This document shows positions 27,154 to 36,710 of a stretch of DNA of 64,000 nt, piece by piece. Positions within the stretch are counted from its first letter, which is position 1; every line of letters begins with the position of its first letter. Source of the DNA: Candidatus Saccharibacteria bacterium oral taxon 488 (GTDB taxonomy: Bacteria > Patescibacteriota > Saccharimonadia > Saccharimonadales > Saccharimonadaceae); contig CP040003.1 of the NCBI GenBank assembly GCA_005697215.1, positions 434,001 through 498,000 of the forward strand. Reading direction: 5' to 3'. The position numbers were made by a program, and so were the translations under genes. The notes beneath the pieces are model-generated. The model saw only the letters and a program-made list of their open reading frames with translations, ran no database searches and had not been told where the DNA came from.

Positions 27154-28752
27154 ATGCTTCCCAAGAAAACCACAACAATTATCAAGCGCACGTTAGCACG
27201 CACCGCCCAGCGCATTACGCCAATCGACCGCAAAGATCCCGACGAAAAGCTCGGACAGTTGTTTCATGAAGTGCAGTCACACCGCGTGTTTGCTGACGGT
27301 AAAACCTTCGTCGATCTCGTACCGCGAAAGCGAGCCACCCGCATCCTCCAGGAGTATCGCCTAGCCCGGCGTGATCCCAACTTTCGGCTGGATGAATTTG
27401 TGAAGCTACATTTTTATGAATTTGAATCGCCGGTCAAAAAGGTGAGCTTTGTCCAGGCAGACTCTGCCAGACAGCACGTCACCAATCTCTGGCCGCTGCT
27501 CATCCGCCGCGCCCACAAGTCGAAGGGTTCGCTGATCGCCCTGCCGCATGATTACGTGGTGCCGGGTGGTCGGTTTGCCGAGCAGTTTTATTGGGATACG
27601 TATTTTATCATGCTGGGTCTGGCGGTGGACGGCAAGTGGAAGCTGATCGACGGCATGATGAAAAATTATGTGTACATGATTCAGCGTTTTGGTTTCATCC
27701 CGACTGCTAATCGGACGTACTTTCTCAGTCGCAGCCAGCCGCCGTTTTTTGCAGCGATGGTCAAGCTCCTCGCCAGCAAGCCCGGCCGGCGCGCTCCGAG
27801 CTTGACGTACCTCGAGTACTTTCCCTCACTACTGGCCGAATATAAATTCTGGATGAAAGGCCAACGCAAGCTTTCGAGCATCGACTTTATGGCCACCAAC
27901 CGCGTGGTAGCTATGCCTGATGGCCAGGTGCTCAATCGCTACTACGACGATAAGGCCACGCCGCGCCCAGAAAGTCGCCGTGAAGATATCGAAACCGCCA
28001 GGAACAGCCGCTCCGCCAACAAGGCCAAGGTCTACCTCGACCTGCGGGCCGGGGCTGAGAGTGGTTGGGACTTTAGTTCACGCTGGTTTGATGATCCGCA
28101 CGACATTGAAACAATCATGACGACCGATCTCGTGCCGGTTGACTTGAACTGTTTGCTATACGAACTAGAGATGACGATCGCCCATTGTTACGGCGTACTG
28201 CGTCAGGCGCCGCTCAAGAAGCGCTTCATCCGCCTGGCCGAGCGCCGCGCCGAGAGCATCCGCCAGCACTGTTGGAATGAAGCCGACGGCTTTTTCTATG
28301 ATTATAATTTCCGCACTGGTCATCAGACGAGCCACGCCACACTGGCCGGCATCTTCCCGCTCTACAGCGGTATCGCCACCAAAAAACAAGCCAAGCACGT
28401 GGCCGAGAAATTAGAACGCGAGTTCTTACGCGACGGCGGACTACGCACGACGCTGGTTGACAATGGTCAGCAATGGGACGCGCCAAATGGCTGGGCGCCG
28501 CTGCAGTGGGTGGCGGTTTGCGGTTTGAAACGATACGGACTTGACGAGCTAGCGGAAGAAATTAGAAAGCGCTGGCTGGCTTCAACCGAGCGCGTCTTTG
28601 CTGATCAGGGCAAGATGATCGAGAAATATGACGTTGATAGCGAGTCACGCATTGGCGGCGGTGGTGAATATCCGTTGCAAGACGGCTTTGGCTGGACCAA
28701 TGGCGTGTACGCGGCGCTGTATGATCGGTTTGATGAGCGCTGCCCAAAGTAG
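27154..28752 (+). CDS. trehalase, GH37 family
   Basis: 532-aa glycoside hydrolase splitting trehalose into two glucoses. Both family signatures are recognisable: PGGRFAEQFYWDTYFIMLGL (130-149) and QQWDAPNGWAPLQ (near 436-448). A Gly-rich GGGGEYPLQDGFGWTNG segment lies near the C-terminus. No signal peptide, so it is probably cytoplasmic and acts on imported or internal trehalose. It ends 1 nt before the converging rarA stop. Confidence 0.95.
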   Translation: MLPKKTTTIIKRTLARTAQRITPIDRKDPDEKLGQLFHEVQSHRVFADGKTFVDLVPRKRATRILQEYRLARRDPNFRLDEFVKLHFYEFESPVKKVSFVQADSARQHVTNLWPLLIRRAHKSKGSLIALPHDYVVPGGRFAEQFYWDTYFIMLGLAVDGKWKLIDGMMKNYVYMIQRFGFIPTANRTYFLSRSQPPFFAAMVKLLASKPGRRAPSLTYLEYFPSLLAEYKFWMKGQRKLSSIDFMATNRVVAMPDGQVLNRYYDDKATPRPESRREDIETARNSRSANKAKVYLDLRAGAESGWDFSSRWFDDPHDIETIMTTDLVPVDLNCLLYELEMTIAHCYGVLRQAPLKKRFIRLAERRAESIRQHCWNEADGFFYDYNFRTGHQTSHATLAGIFPLYSGIATKKQAKHVAEKLEREFLRDGGLRTTLVDNGQQWDAPNGWAPLQWVAVCGLKRYGLDELAEEIRKRWLASTERVFADQGKMIEKYDVDSESRIGGGGEYPLQDGFGWTNGVYAALYDRFDERCPK

Positions 28753-28753
28753 G

Positions 28754-29929
28754 CTAGTTCTTGGTCGGACGCGGAATGTCTTCTGGCAAAAATCCTTTTT
28801 CGTGCTGGAAGCCAGCTTGCCATTTGTAATCTTTGTTATAACCTAGATCTTTCATGAGCTTGGTCGGAGCGTTACGAAGATGCAGCGGCACCGGCGAGTT
28901 CGGGTACTTGTGCGCCAGAGAAAAAGCCTCATTCATCAAATCAGTAATCTCGCGCGATTTCTGGCTGCGAGCCAGGGCGATGGCACAGTGGAATAAATTG
29001 TATTTGGCTTCAGGTAGCCCGACGCGCTCCACCGCCTCAAAAGTGGCGACCGCCAAGCTCAGCGCGCCGTTACCCGCCAACCCAATATCCTCCGACGCAA
29101 AAACCACCATCCGCCGAGCAATAAACTTCGGATCTTCACCAGCGTCAATCATGCGCGCCAAATAGTATGCCGCAGCCACCGCATCACTACCGCGCAGTGA
29201 TTTAATGAACGCCGAGATAACGTCATAATGCGCATCGCCCTTTTTGTCATAGCCCGGCAGTCGCCGCTGAGCCGCCGCCTTGACGATCTCTGGTGTAACC
29301 TTCTCACCAAAACTCAGTGCCAACTCCAAATTACCCAGCGCCACCCGCGCGTCGCCGTCCGCCAATTCCGCCAGATAATCCAAGGCTTTGGGCGAGACTT
29401 GTTTGGATTTTTTCAAAGTCTTCAGCGCTCGCTTCAGCACCAATATAATTTCATCTTTGGTCAGTTGACGGAGCACCAGCACTCGTGTCCGGCTGAGCAG
29501 CGGCGTGATCACCTCAAAGCTCGGGTTCTCGGTGGTCGCCCCAATCAAAGTAATCAGCCCGCTCTCAACGTGCGGCAAAAACGCATCTTGCTGCGCTTTA
29601 TTGAAGCGGTGGATTTCGTCAACAAACAAAATTGTCCTCAGTCCCAAATTCCAATTTTGCCTGGCGTGTTCGATCACCTGTTCGACATCTTTCTTGCCAC
29701 TGGTCACCGCCGACAACTCGACGAACTCTGCATTAACTTCGCGGGCGATAATCCGTGCCAAGGTCGTCTTGCCCGTCCCCGGTGGCCCCCACAAAATCAA
29801 GCTGACCGGCTCAGCGCGCCTCACGATTTGACGTAGCAGCTCGCCTTCGCCCAGCAAATGACTTTGCCCGATTACTTCATCCAGGGTTTGCGGCCGCATC
29901 TGCTCCGCCAGGGGTTGTCGCGCGTCCAT
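28754..29929 (-). CDS. rarA: replication-associated recombination protein A (AAA+ ATPase)
   Basis: 391-aa RarA/MgsA, a clamp-loader-like ATPase acting at stalled forks. Walker A GPPGTGKTTLAR, Walker B LFVDEIHRFNKAQQD, and sensor GATTENPSFEV are present, and the C-terminal tetramerisation domain ends in KYPNSPVPLHLRNAPTKLMK. The start ATG at 29929 shares one base with the stop of the upstream gene (TAATG), indicating coupling; a start 9 nt further up is less likely. Confidence 0.95.
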   Translation of the reverse strand: MDARQPLAEQMRPQTLDEVIGQSHLLGEGELLRQIVRRAEPVSLILWGPPGTGKTTLARIIAREVNAEFVELSAVTSGKKDVEQVIEHARQNWNLGLRTILFVDEIHRFNKAQQDAFLPHVESGLITLIGATTENPSFEVITPLLSRTRVLVLRQLTKDEIILVLKRALKTLKKSKQVSPKALDYLAELADGDARVALGNLELALSFGEKVTPEIVKAAAQRRLPGYDKKGDAHYDVISAFIKSLRGSDAVAAAYYLARMIDAGEDPKFIARRMVVFASEDIGLAGNGALSLAVATFEAVERVGLPEAKYNLFHCAIALARSQKSREITDLMNEAFSLAHKYPNSPVPLHLRNAPTKLMKDLGYNKDYKWQAGFQHEKGFLPEDIPRPTKN

Positions 29930-30771
29930 TACCACCAATTATCCTCTCGCGGCCGATACTGCGAAAAGTGTGAAAAACAATCAGCCGGTCGCCGCCCGAG
30001 CGGTTTTGTCTGCAGACGTAACCCTCGATCAATCTGCTGAGCACTTCCGCAGACTGCCGCAAACTCCGGTGACGCCACGTACTCTCGCCACGTCATCCCA
30101 TCCAACGGCACATATTGCTCCAACATATCCAGCGTCGTTTGATGCATGCTGTTTGCCTCCGCTTGACCAGCCTTGCGACCAGACCAGCGCCGCTCAGCCG
30201 CCGTCATTTCCGGCGGCAACGCGCAGCCAGCCCAGTGTAAAACCTGCGCCGCTGCTCTATTGACGAGACCGGAGCCGCCAGAGCAGTGACTAGTCAGTCG
30301 CACAAGTGCCGCGTGACGTTCCGCCTCATCAGTGGTCAACGGTATAGCTGACGTATTGCCAGTCTTAACCGCCATCTCATATGCCAATCGCTTTTGGTCG
30401 AGCTCCCCGAACAGCTCGTCTAACCACCTACTGCTACCTTTGATACTACCAACCAGTGGCGGCAGATTCTTAATCGCCCTCTGGAGAAGATTAGCTTCAC
30501 ATTCACTATACTTCTGCAATCGAATAGCCCGAGATATCTGCCCCAAGCCACCCACCGCTACCGCTATACCACCAAAAAATGTCACTTGCCGACCAGCTTC
30601 TGATAACACGTTGTGCCACACCTCACCTGACAAGGTCGTTAACATACCGGCAATCGTACCAATATTACCGACGACCCCACACCTAGCACACTCAGCTACC
30701 GAGTCGCTACCGCCAATGACCTCAGGCGTCAGCGATCTATTGAGCCTCTTATTCCCGTTATCCGCCATCAT
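29929..30771 (-). CDS. hypothetical protein with hydrophobic segments, coupled to rarA
   Basis: About 280 aa, unrecognised. It has two short hydrophobic, Gly-rich segments (VVGNIGTIAGMLTTL near 34-48 and VTFFGGIAVAVGGLGQI near 64-80) and several cysteines, then a helical, charged C-terminal region. Three consecutive ATGs are possible; the middle one (30771) lies 6 nt after TATAAT. Translation is coupled to rarA through TAATG, but a functional link is only inferred. Confidence 0.6.
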   Translation of the reverse strand: MMADNGNKRLNRSLTPEVIGGSDSVAECARCGVVGNIGTIAGMLTTLSGEVWHNVLSEAGRQVTFFGGIAVAVGGLGQISRAIRLQKYSECEANLLQRAIKNLPPLVGSIKGSSRWLDELFGELDQKRLAYEMAVKTGNTSAIPLTTDEAERHAALVRLTSHCSGGSGLVNRAAAQVLHWAGCALPPEMTAAERRWSGRKAGQAEANSMHQTTLDMLEQYVPLDGMTWREYVASPEFAAVCGSAQQIDRGLRLQTKPLGRRPADCFSHFSQYRPREDNWW

Positions 30772-30777
30772 CATTTC

Positions 30778-30783
30778 ATTATA
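30778..30783 (-). promoter_or_regulatory. -10 of the unknown gene upstream of rarA
   Basis: Perfect TATAAT on minus, 3, 6 or 9 nt before the three candidate ATGs; leaderless layout. Confidence 0.55.
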
Positions 30784-30820
30784 TCACGCCATAAATTCGC
30801 CCCGCCAAGGTGCAATGCGC

Positions 30821-30826
30821 TATACT
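30821..30826 (+). promoter_or_regulatory. -10 of ddl, 6 nt before ATG
   Basis: TATACT then 6 nt to the ddl ATG; no Shine-Dalgarno. Confidence 0.6.
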
Positions 30827-30832
30827 AGAATA

Positions 30833-31867
30833 ATGGATAGATTACGCGTTCTCCTCATATTTGGCGGCGAGTCATCCGAGCACGAAGTCTCGATCAATTC
30901 CGCTACTAATGTGCAGGCGGCACTGGACGCAGCACGCTACGACATTAACCTATGCTACATCGACCGCGCTGGTCGGTGGCGGCTCGTCGAGACGATTGAG
31001 ACACGCAACCAGCCAAGCCCACACTTAACGCCACAACTCGGCCAGCGCTCACTGCTCATCGACGGCGTTAACCAGCTGCCGATTGACGTGATAATTCCGG
31101 TGCTTCATGGCAAAAACGGCGAGGACGGTAGCGTGCAGGGTCTGGCGCAGCTACTTCATATCCCCTATATCGGCCCGAGTCTCCTTTCGGCGGCCGTCAC
31201 CATGGACAAAGACATGACCAAGCGGCTGGCGCTCGGCGCTCACGTTCCGGTTGTGCCGTGGCGAACGCTAGTAAGTGATGCGCCGCGACCGACCTTCGCC
31301 GAGATAGCTGATGAGCTTGGTACGCCTGTTTTTATCAAGCCATCCCGCGCTGGCTCGTCCGTCGGTGTCAGCAAAGTCCACTCGGCTGAAGCATTCACCA
31401 CCGCGCTTGATGAAGCCTTTCGCCACGACGACACCGTGTTGATCGAACAAGCGATCACCGCCCGCGAGATCGAGCTAGCCGTCCTCGGCCACGGCACATC
31501 CGCCCGCGTCAGCGTACCTGGTGAGGTTCTTCCTGGCGAAGAGTTTTATAGCTACGACGATAAGTACAGCACCGATAGCACCTCACGTGTTGTTATCCCG
31601 GCGGACGTTGACGAGTCAGTGACGACAGAATTGCAGCGCCTCGCACTGGCTGCCTACCACGCGACTAGTGGACACGGCATGGCACGAGTTGATTTTTTCC
31701 TTGATCCGACGGGCCAGATTTTTCTCAACGAAATTAACAGCATCCCCGGCTTTACCAATATCAGCATGTATCCAAAGCTATGGGAAACTTCGGGCCTCAG
31801 TCCACGGGCGCTGATTGATGAGCTGATCGAGGAGGCGCTTGCCAGCCGCTCTATACATGGCGTATAA
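30833..31867 (+). CDS. ddl: D-alanine--D-alanine ligase
   Basis: 344-aa ATP-grasp ligase making the D-Ala-D-Ala dipeptide for peptidoglycan. FGGESSEHEVSINSA is the N-terminal signature, FIKPSRAGSSVGV the ATP-grasp loop, and NEINSIPGFTNISMYPKLW the C-terminal metal/substrate block. The omega loop reads FYSYDDKY, the D-Ala-D-Ala form rather than the D-Ala-D-Lac (VanA) form. The start at 30833 follows a -10 box by 6 nt. Confidence 0.96.
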   Translation: MDRLRVLLIFGGESSEHEVSINSATNVQAALDAARYDINLCYIDRAGRWRLVETIETRNQPSPHLTPQLGQRSLLIDGVNQLPIDVIIPVLHGKNGEDGSVQGLAQLLHIPYIGPSLLSAAVTMDKDMTKRLALGAHVPVVPWRTLVSDAPRPTFAEIADELGTPVFIKPSRAGSSVGVSKVHSAEAFTTALDEAFRHDDTVLIEQAITAREIELAVLGHGTSARVSVPGEVLPGEEFYSYDDKYSTDSTSRVVIPADVDESVTTELQRLALAAYHATSGHGMARVDFFLDPTGQIFLNEINSIPGFTNISMYPKLWETSGLSPRALIDELIEEALASRSIHGV

Positions 31868-31891
31868 TTTCCTTATAAACAGGAGGTCAAT

Positions 31892-32635
31892 ATGGAAATA
31901 GTAGCAGTAATTTTAGTCATCGTACTGATGTTTGTGCTGAGCGGTATCAAGGTTGTCAATCAATATCAGCGTGGTGTGGTATTGACACTGGGACGATTTA
32001 CTGGCGTACGCGAGCCGGGCCTACGGGTGGTGATACCAATTTTTCAGACGATGATGATGGTGGATGTGCGTTCGACACCGATTGATGTGCCAAAACAAGA
32101 GGTTATCACCAAAGACAATGTCACTGTCGGCGTTGACGCGGTGGTTTATTTCCGAGTGATTAACGCACCAAAAGCGGTGCTAGAGACGACCAACTATATT
32201 TATGCCACTAGCCAATTTGCCCAAGCTGCCCTGCGTGACGTCACCGGTAACGTAGATATGGATGACCTGCTCGCCAAGCGCGAAGAGATTTCGCAGCAAA
32301 TTAAGGAAATTGTTGACGCCGAGACCGACAAATGGGGTATCGATGTCGAGAATGTTAAGATTCAGAACATTGAACTACCGGGCGACATGAAGCGCGCCAT
32401 GGCTAAACAAGCCGAAGCCGAGCGTGAGCGCCGCGCCAACATCATCAACGCCGACGGTGAAAAAGCTGCCGCCGAAACGTTGGCACAAGCCGCCGAGATC
32501 CTGGCAAAAACCCAAGGCGCGATTAACCTGCGTACGCTGAACACACTGGAGCGTATCTCCACTGAGCCATCACAAAAGACGATGATGCTCTTCCCGATTG
32601 AACTGATTGACGCAATTCGCGGCGGCAAGAAGTAG
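31892..32635 (+). CDS. SPFH/band 7 protein (slipin/stomatin type)
   Basis: 247-aa membrane protein. One N-terminal transmembrane segment (VAVILVIVLMFVLSGI) precedes a band-7 domain (VNQYQRGVVLTLGRFTGVREPGL, then VTVGVDAVVYFRV) and a helical KQAEAERERRANIINADGEK coiled coil. These proteins form ring scaffolds in membranes. AGGAGG sits 5 nt upstream. No NfeD partner gene is adjacent. Confidence 0.93.
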   Translation: MEIVAVILVIVLMFVLSGIKVVNQYQRGVVLTLGRFTGVREPGLRVVIPIFQTMMMVDVRSTPIDVPKQEVITKDNVTVGVDAVVYFRVINAPKAVLETTNYIYATSQFAQAALRDVTGNVDMDDLLAKREEISQQIKEIVDAETDKWGIDVENVKIQNIELPGDMKRAMAKQAEAERERRANIINADGEKAAAETLAQAAEILAKTQGAINLRTLNTLERISTEPSQKTMMLFPIELIDAIRGGKK

Positions 32636-32674
32636 AAAATTATCTAATTTAACCTTAGTTTTAAGAACCTGGAT

Positions 32675-32703
32675 TTGAAATATATTCAATGATGTGTTAA
32701 TAT
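32675..32703 (+). promoter_or_regulatory. promoter of the 32714 gene
   Basis: TTGAAA (32675-32680), 17 nt, TAATAT (32698-32703), 10 nt before the ATG, so the leader is only a few bases. Confidence 0.55.
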
Positions 32704-32713
32704 ATTCTAAGTA

Positions 32714-33580
32714 ATGTCTGAGTCTCATGAGTTATCTGAAACATCACTGCCTTCAAAGATGGAATCTGTTATAGATCCCGAAAAAGTACTATCAAATAAA
32801 TATAACTATCCTGAGTTTAGTTGGAATCCTGACATCCACGAGCAAAGAGCTTTAGCGCGCGTTAGAGAGATGTTCCTTAATATTGAACTGTCACATGCTA
32901 CTGCTAGCGACCCTAAACTCCTCCAAGCAGAGGGTATAATTCCTCCAAGCGACTTGACAGACAGGCAGGATTGGAGATCGCAAACTAGCAGACTAGACAA
33001 ATCGCTTGGACTAGATAACTACACTTTTCTTCACTGGGGTGCATTCCATCCAACTCAAAATGGACGATATATATTTCCTGTAGAGACTCGTGATATACTC
33101 CTGTCGCCAGAAACAATCGTCACTCCGTATGATATCTACTCTACGATGTGTACTTATATGATGAATACTGATGACATCCGCGCGATAGACGAAAAAGGGC
33201 AAAAACGTCTTAAAGAATATCTGAAAACAATAGTACCGGGCAAAGATTGGGTTGACATAATTGCCAGACGTGCCCTGCGGCGCATGCAGTGCGCTGATGA
33301 TAAATCTGTTTACAAAGTAAGAAGTCACTCTGATTTAGGTGAGATAAAACATCTTGGCGCTATATCACCAGCGACACTACACGAGCCTATAGATATACAC
33401 GATCAGCAGACTATGTATTCAAAGTGGCTATCGCTACTTGAAAATAATGGCTTGGCAGTGTCATATATTACAAATATGTTAGAGTTTGGCTCAACCGAAG
33501 ATAAGACCACATTACAGGCAAGTCTTAATAAATCACGAAAGTTGTGGCGCAAGATACTAGATATAGCCCAAAAAAGCTAA
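32714..33580 (+). CDS. hypothetical protein, AT-rich
   Basis: 288-aa soluble-looking protein I do not recognise. It is rich in charged residues and Ser/Thr, with a region LHWGAFHPTQNGRYIFPVE near residue 108 and helical C-terminal repeats of Lys/Arg and Leu. Base composition is clearly more AT-rich than ddl or the SPFH gene beside it, suggesting foreign origin. Confidence 0.65.
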   Translation: MSESHELSETSLPSKMESVIDPEKVLSNKYNYPEFSWNPDIHEQRALARVREMFLNIELSHATASDPKLLQAEGIIPPSDLTDRQDWRSQTSRLDKSLGLDNYTFLHWGAFHPTQNGRYIFPVETRDILLSPETIVTPYDIYSTMCTYMMNTDDIRAIDEKGQKRLKEYLKTIVPGKDWVDIIARRALRRMQCADDKSVYKVRSHSDLGEIKHLGAISPATLHEPIDIHDQQTMYSKWLSLLENNGLAVSYITNMLEFGSTEDKTTLQASLNKSRKLWRKILDIAQKS

Positions 33581-33628
33581 GTCATCATAAATAAACTATC
33601 TAAGAGCAGTAAAAAGTAAGGAGCAATT

Positions 33629-33877
33629 ATGAGCAAACAAAACCGCACCGAAGAATTTAGCGTTAACGGCGATCAAGTTGTCGAGAAGGTCAAGCAGCTT
33701 ATCAAAGAAGGTAACGTCCGCCGCGTCATCATCAAAAACGAAAAGGGCGAAAGTATCATGGAATTCCCCGTCACTGCCGGCGTCGTTGGCGTACTGCTGC
33801 TGCCAACCCTCGCGGCTCTCGGCGCAGCAGTGGCGTTGATGGCGCAGTGCACGATCGCGGTGGAGCGATGGGATTAG
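33629..33877 (+). CDS. DUF4342 family small membrane protein
   Basis: 82 aa. An N-terminal UBA-like helical part (TEEFSVNGDQVVEKVKQLI) and a short beta pair (VRRVIIKNEKGE) precede one hydrophobic helix (VTAGVVGVLLLPTLAALGAA). This is the DUF4342 pattern, also seen fused to other domains; the function is not established. AAGGAG lies upstream. Confidence 0.85.
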   Translation: MSKQNRTEEFSVNGDQVVEKVKQLIKEGNVRRVIIKNEKGESIMEFPVTAGVVGVLLLPTLAALGAAVALMAQCTIAVERWD

Positions 33878-33939
33878 CGCCAATCTTTATAAATAACCTA
33901 CTGGGCTCCGCAGCGCAACCCTTCAGTCCGAAAACCTTG

Positions 33940-35142
33940 TCAATCAACCAGCCGACTGTCCAGCCAATCAAAGACTACGCTATGCGCCAAACGTAAATTA
34001 TTCAGCTGACAATGAGCGTCGGCGCCGCTTTGCGAATCGAACTCATGCAGCGTCGTATCAAGTTCGCGCCGGATAAATTCATCGTAGAGACATCGCGTTT
34101 GCCGCTGGAGTTCAGCACCTTCGCCTTCCCCCATGAGAAACAGCGACGGACAAGTAATAGCTTGGTGGTCGACAACCTTTGCCTGTTCGAAAACTTCATC
34201 GATCGCCGAGCGGAAGTCGCTCGTGCCGAACTGCCAAGCGTATTTTTTCAAATTGATATCGGCGGCTTCATTGATGTTCCCCGCTAATTTTAAGGCGAGA
34301 TTCATCAGCCAGCCGGGCGCTTTGAGCGCTGCGCCGAACTCACGGCGGAACAGTTCTGCCACGTCAAAAATAGGCGTGCTGGCAATCCATGCGCTAATCC
34401 TCGCGTCTTTTGCGGCCGCTTGAGCAGTAAAATACCCGCCGCCGCTAACGCCGTATAGCACAATGTGACGCGCGTCGGGATTTTCGGTTTGCAGCCAGTC
34501 AAGGCACGCGGCAATCGGCTCGCCGGCGTCGACGGTAAAAGTGAGACCTCTGGCGGGATTAGAGCCTTGACCGGGTAAATCGACCATCAGTACATTATAG
34601 TTCCGCCGCCACCCCGGCCAGCCGGCAAAATAGAACAAATCCTCCCGGTACGTATCACCGCCGCCGACCATGACCACGGTCGGACGCTTGCTGTCGCAGT
34701 GAAGATAGTAGCCGGGTAAATAGCCGGTTTGATACGGAACGCGCACGGATTTGATCGGTATATTTATCGCCTTAGCGGCACCAGCGAAAGCGTCTTCCAT
34801 AGCGCCGACAAGCTTCGGATATTCCGGAGAAAACGGATCAGCGAACTGCAGTACTGCCCGATAGGCATAGGTTGCGCCAAAATAGCAGTCGACGGCCATT
34901 TGTTCACCGGTGGCTGCTTTTGCCGAGCGAACAAGATAATCAGCATGGTCCGTAAAACAGGATCGCCACTTACTCGGTTTTCCGTCGCGCCCGATCTTAT
35001 GTGCCAGATAAAACAACTCACCATGCGACATCCCGAACAGCTCCGCCACACCGAGCATCCAGTTGAAAAAGAAATCGGTATCGTCATTATCAAAGAATAT
35101 TTTAGTCGATTGCCGTTTGAGGATCTTTTCGTTTTTTTGCAT
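33940..35142 (-). CDS. alpha/beta hydrolase, FrsA / pseudo-oxynicotine hydrolase-like
   Basis: 400-aa hydrolase. A helical N-terminal cap (1-150) precedes an alpha/beta core with the strand YNVLMVDLPGQG, nucleophile elbow YGVSGGGYF (Ser in GxSGG) and a C-terminal DAHCQL histidine. An acid residue lies in the LFLMGEGE segment. The substrate is unknown. AAGGGG precedes the ATG. Confidence 0.85.
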   Translation of the reverse strand: MQKNEKILKRQSTKIFFDNDDTDFFFNWMLGVAELFGMSHGELFYLAHKIGRDGKPSKWRSCFTDHADYLVRSAKAATGEQMAVDCYFGATYAYRAVLQFADPFSPEYPKLVGAMEDAFAGAAKAINIPIKSVRVPYQTGYLPGYYLHCDSKRPTVVMVGGGDTYREDLFYFAGWPGWRRNYNVLMVDLPGQGSNPARGLTFTVDAGEPIAACLDWLQTENPDARHIVLYGVSGGGYFTAQAAAKDARISAWIASTPIFDVAELFRREFGAALKAPGWLMNLALKLAGNINEAADINLKKYAWQFGTSDFRSAIDEVFEQAKVVDHQAITCPSLFLMGEGEGAELQRQTRCLYDEFIRRELDTTLHEFDSQSGADAHCQLNNLRLAHSVVFDWLDSRLVD

Positions 35143-35220
35143 GAATAACCCCTTTGGACGTTTTTTGAAACGAATAATTTTATACAGTATCGTGATCAGG
35201 CAAACAATCCTTCATCGACG

Positions 35221-35295
35221 TGGTGCGGATGGGGAGAGTCGAACTCCCGTCTCAACCTTGGGAAGGTCACATAATAGCCGTTATACGACACCCGC
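35221..35295 (-). tRNA. tRNA-Gly(CCC)
   Basis: Acceptor GCGGGTG/CATCCGC, anticodon loop TTCCCAA gives CCC, T-loop TTCGACT canonical, G18G19 present in the D-loop, CCA encoded. Confidence 0.93.
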
Positions 35296-35371
35296 GACGA
35301 GAATATTATACCTGATTCTCCGCCAAACTACTAGAGTATTGCAGCATTTTCTTGACGCTTACGCTAAAAGT

Positions 35372-35399
35372 TTGACATATAATTTTGGTGCGCTACAAT
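35372..35399 (+). promoter_or_regulatory. promoter of the GH16 gene (leaderless)
   Basis: TTGACA (35372-35377), 16 nt, TACAAT (35394-35399), then 6 nt to ATG at 35406. Confidence 0.7.
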
Positions 35400-35405
35400 A
35401 GACAT

Positions 35406-36581
35406 ATGACGAAGCGAAAACTGGTTACAACTAGCATAGCAACTCTAATCGTCATCGGCGGCTTGTCGCTTGGTGCACTGCACTTCTTGTCGCAGGTAAA
35501 TAACGCCCCGCCCCAAGCGACAAAATACGCTGACCGAACTACGTCGCCGACTGGCTCATCTGGCTCATTGAGTACCGATAATCGCTCTCGCTCTGATACC
35601 AACTCCACGAACGACAACCAGCAACCAAGCAAGCCCAACCAAAACACTGACAATAAACCGACGCCAGCTGAGCACAATTGGGTAACGCAGACGATGCGCC
35701 AGAATCAAGCCCAGACCACAAATCAACAGTCCGAACATCGCGACCCTCATGGCTCAACTGAGCAGACTAATCAACTACCGCACAACAACTCATCAAACAA
35801 TAACTCTAGCAATAAGAGGCGCAAGCGTAGCATTCCAAGCCAGCCTCAGCCATCAAAGCCCAGCGGCCCGGCGAACCACGACCGAAACCAGGCGGCAATT
35901 GATGGCTGGCAGATGGATTATTTTGAAGGCTTTGACTCATCGATCAAGCAAACTAAATGGGTGCAATACGGTTGGGGCGATCCAGCGGTTGGCCACGGCT
36001 GTATGGGCGTGATGTCGCAGCGTAATTCGTTCACTCGAGACGGCAAACTGGTAATTCGCACTCAGTACGAGAACGGCCAGTGGAGCACTGGTGGCGCCGG
36101 TTCAGGTGATGTATTCACCGCCTCACGCGGCCGCTGGGAAGTTCGCGCCAAGTTCCCGAAAGCCAAAGGCGTTGGCTACGCATTCCTTCTCTGGCCAAAG
36201 GACGAAGGCTGGCCGCCAGAGATTGATTTCGCTGAGGGGCGCGTCAATGGTCCTCGCATTGAGGCGACGTACCACTGGGATCCAGATAACAAGCAACAGC
36301 AAGCATCCCTCGATAATCACGATATGAGCGGCTGGCACACGTACGGCGTTATCGTCGAGAAGGATCATATAATCTTTACGCTGGATGGTAAAGAATGGGG
36401 TCGCATCAAGCATCCGAACGTAACTGACAAGCAGATGTTCCTCGGCGTGCAGGCTGGAGCGATGAACCCGAACGGCATTAATAAACATACTGAGACCGTT
36501 GACGGCGGTGTACCTAATCCACTCACGCCAGCTGTATCCGATATCGAAATTGACTATGTAACGCATTACGTGCGGAAATAG
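35406..36581 (+). CDS. membrane-anchored GH16 glycosidase
   Basis: 391 aa. An N-terminal signal anchor (about residues 8-31, VTTSIATLIVIGGLSLGALHF) is followed by about 140 residues of low-complexity Ser/Thr/Asn/Gln/Pro linker, then a GH16 beta-jelly-roll domain (about 160-391). The GH16 catalytic motif EIDFAE is at 272-277. Such enzymes cleave beta-1,3 or beta-1,3/1,4-glucans and related polysaccharides. The long flexible linker suggests display outside the cell, useful for an organism living on another cell or in biofilm. The ATG at 35406 follows the -10 by 6 nt. Confidence 0.9.
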   Translation: MTKRKLVTTSIATLIVIGGLSLGALHFLSQVNNAPPQATKYADRTTSPTGSSGSLSTDNRSRSDTNSTNDNQQPSKPNQNTDNKPTPAEHNWVTQTMRQNQAQTTNQQSEHRDPHGSTEQTNQLPHNNSSNNNSSNKRRKRSIPSQPQPSKPSGPANHDRNQAAIDGWQMDYFEGFDSSIKQTKWVQYGWGDPAVGHGCMGVMSQRNSFTRDGKLVIRTQYENGQWSTGGAGSGDVFTASRGRWEVRAKFPKAKGVGYAFLLWPKDEGWPPEIDFAEGRVNGPRIEATYHWDPDNKQQQASLDNHDMSGWHTYGVIVEKDHIIFTLDGKEWGRIKHPNVTDKQMFLGVQAGAMNPNGINKHTETVDGGVPNPLTPAVSDIEIDYVTHYVRK

Positions 36582-36585
36582 CGGC

Positions 36586-36614
36586 TTGCCAGATAACGGC
36601 AACTTTAGTACAAT
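36586..36614 (+). promoter_or_regulatory. promoter of tRNA-Phe
   Basis: TTGCCA (36586-36591), 17 nt, TACAAT (36609-36614), 16 nt before the tRNA. Confidence 0.65.
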
Positions 36615-36630
36615 GAGATAGCAAGTTTGT

Positions 36631-36706
36631 GGCTCTTTAGCTCAGTTGGTAGAGCAGAGGCCTGAAGAGCCTTGTGTCCCCAGTTCGAGTCTGGGAGGAG
36701 CCACCA
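36631..36706 (+). tRNA. tRNA-Phe(GAA)
   Basis: Acceptor GGCTCTT/AGGAGCC, anticodon loop CTGAAGA gives GAA, canonical D-loop AGTTGGTA and T-loop TTCGAGT, CCA encoded. Confidence 0.95.
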
Positions 36707-36710
36707 AACA

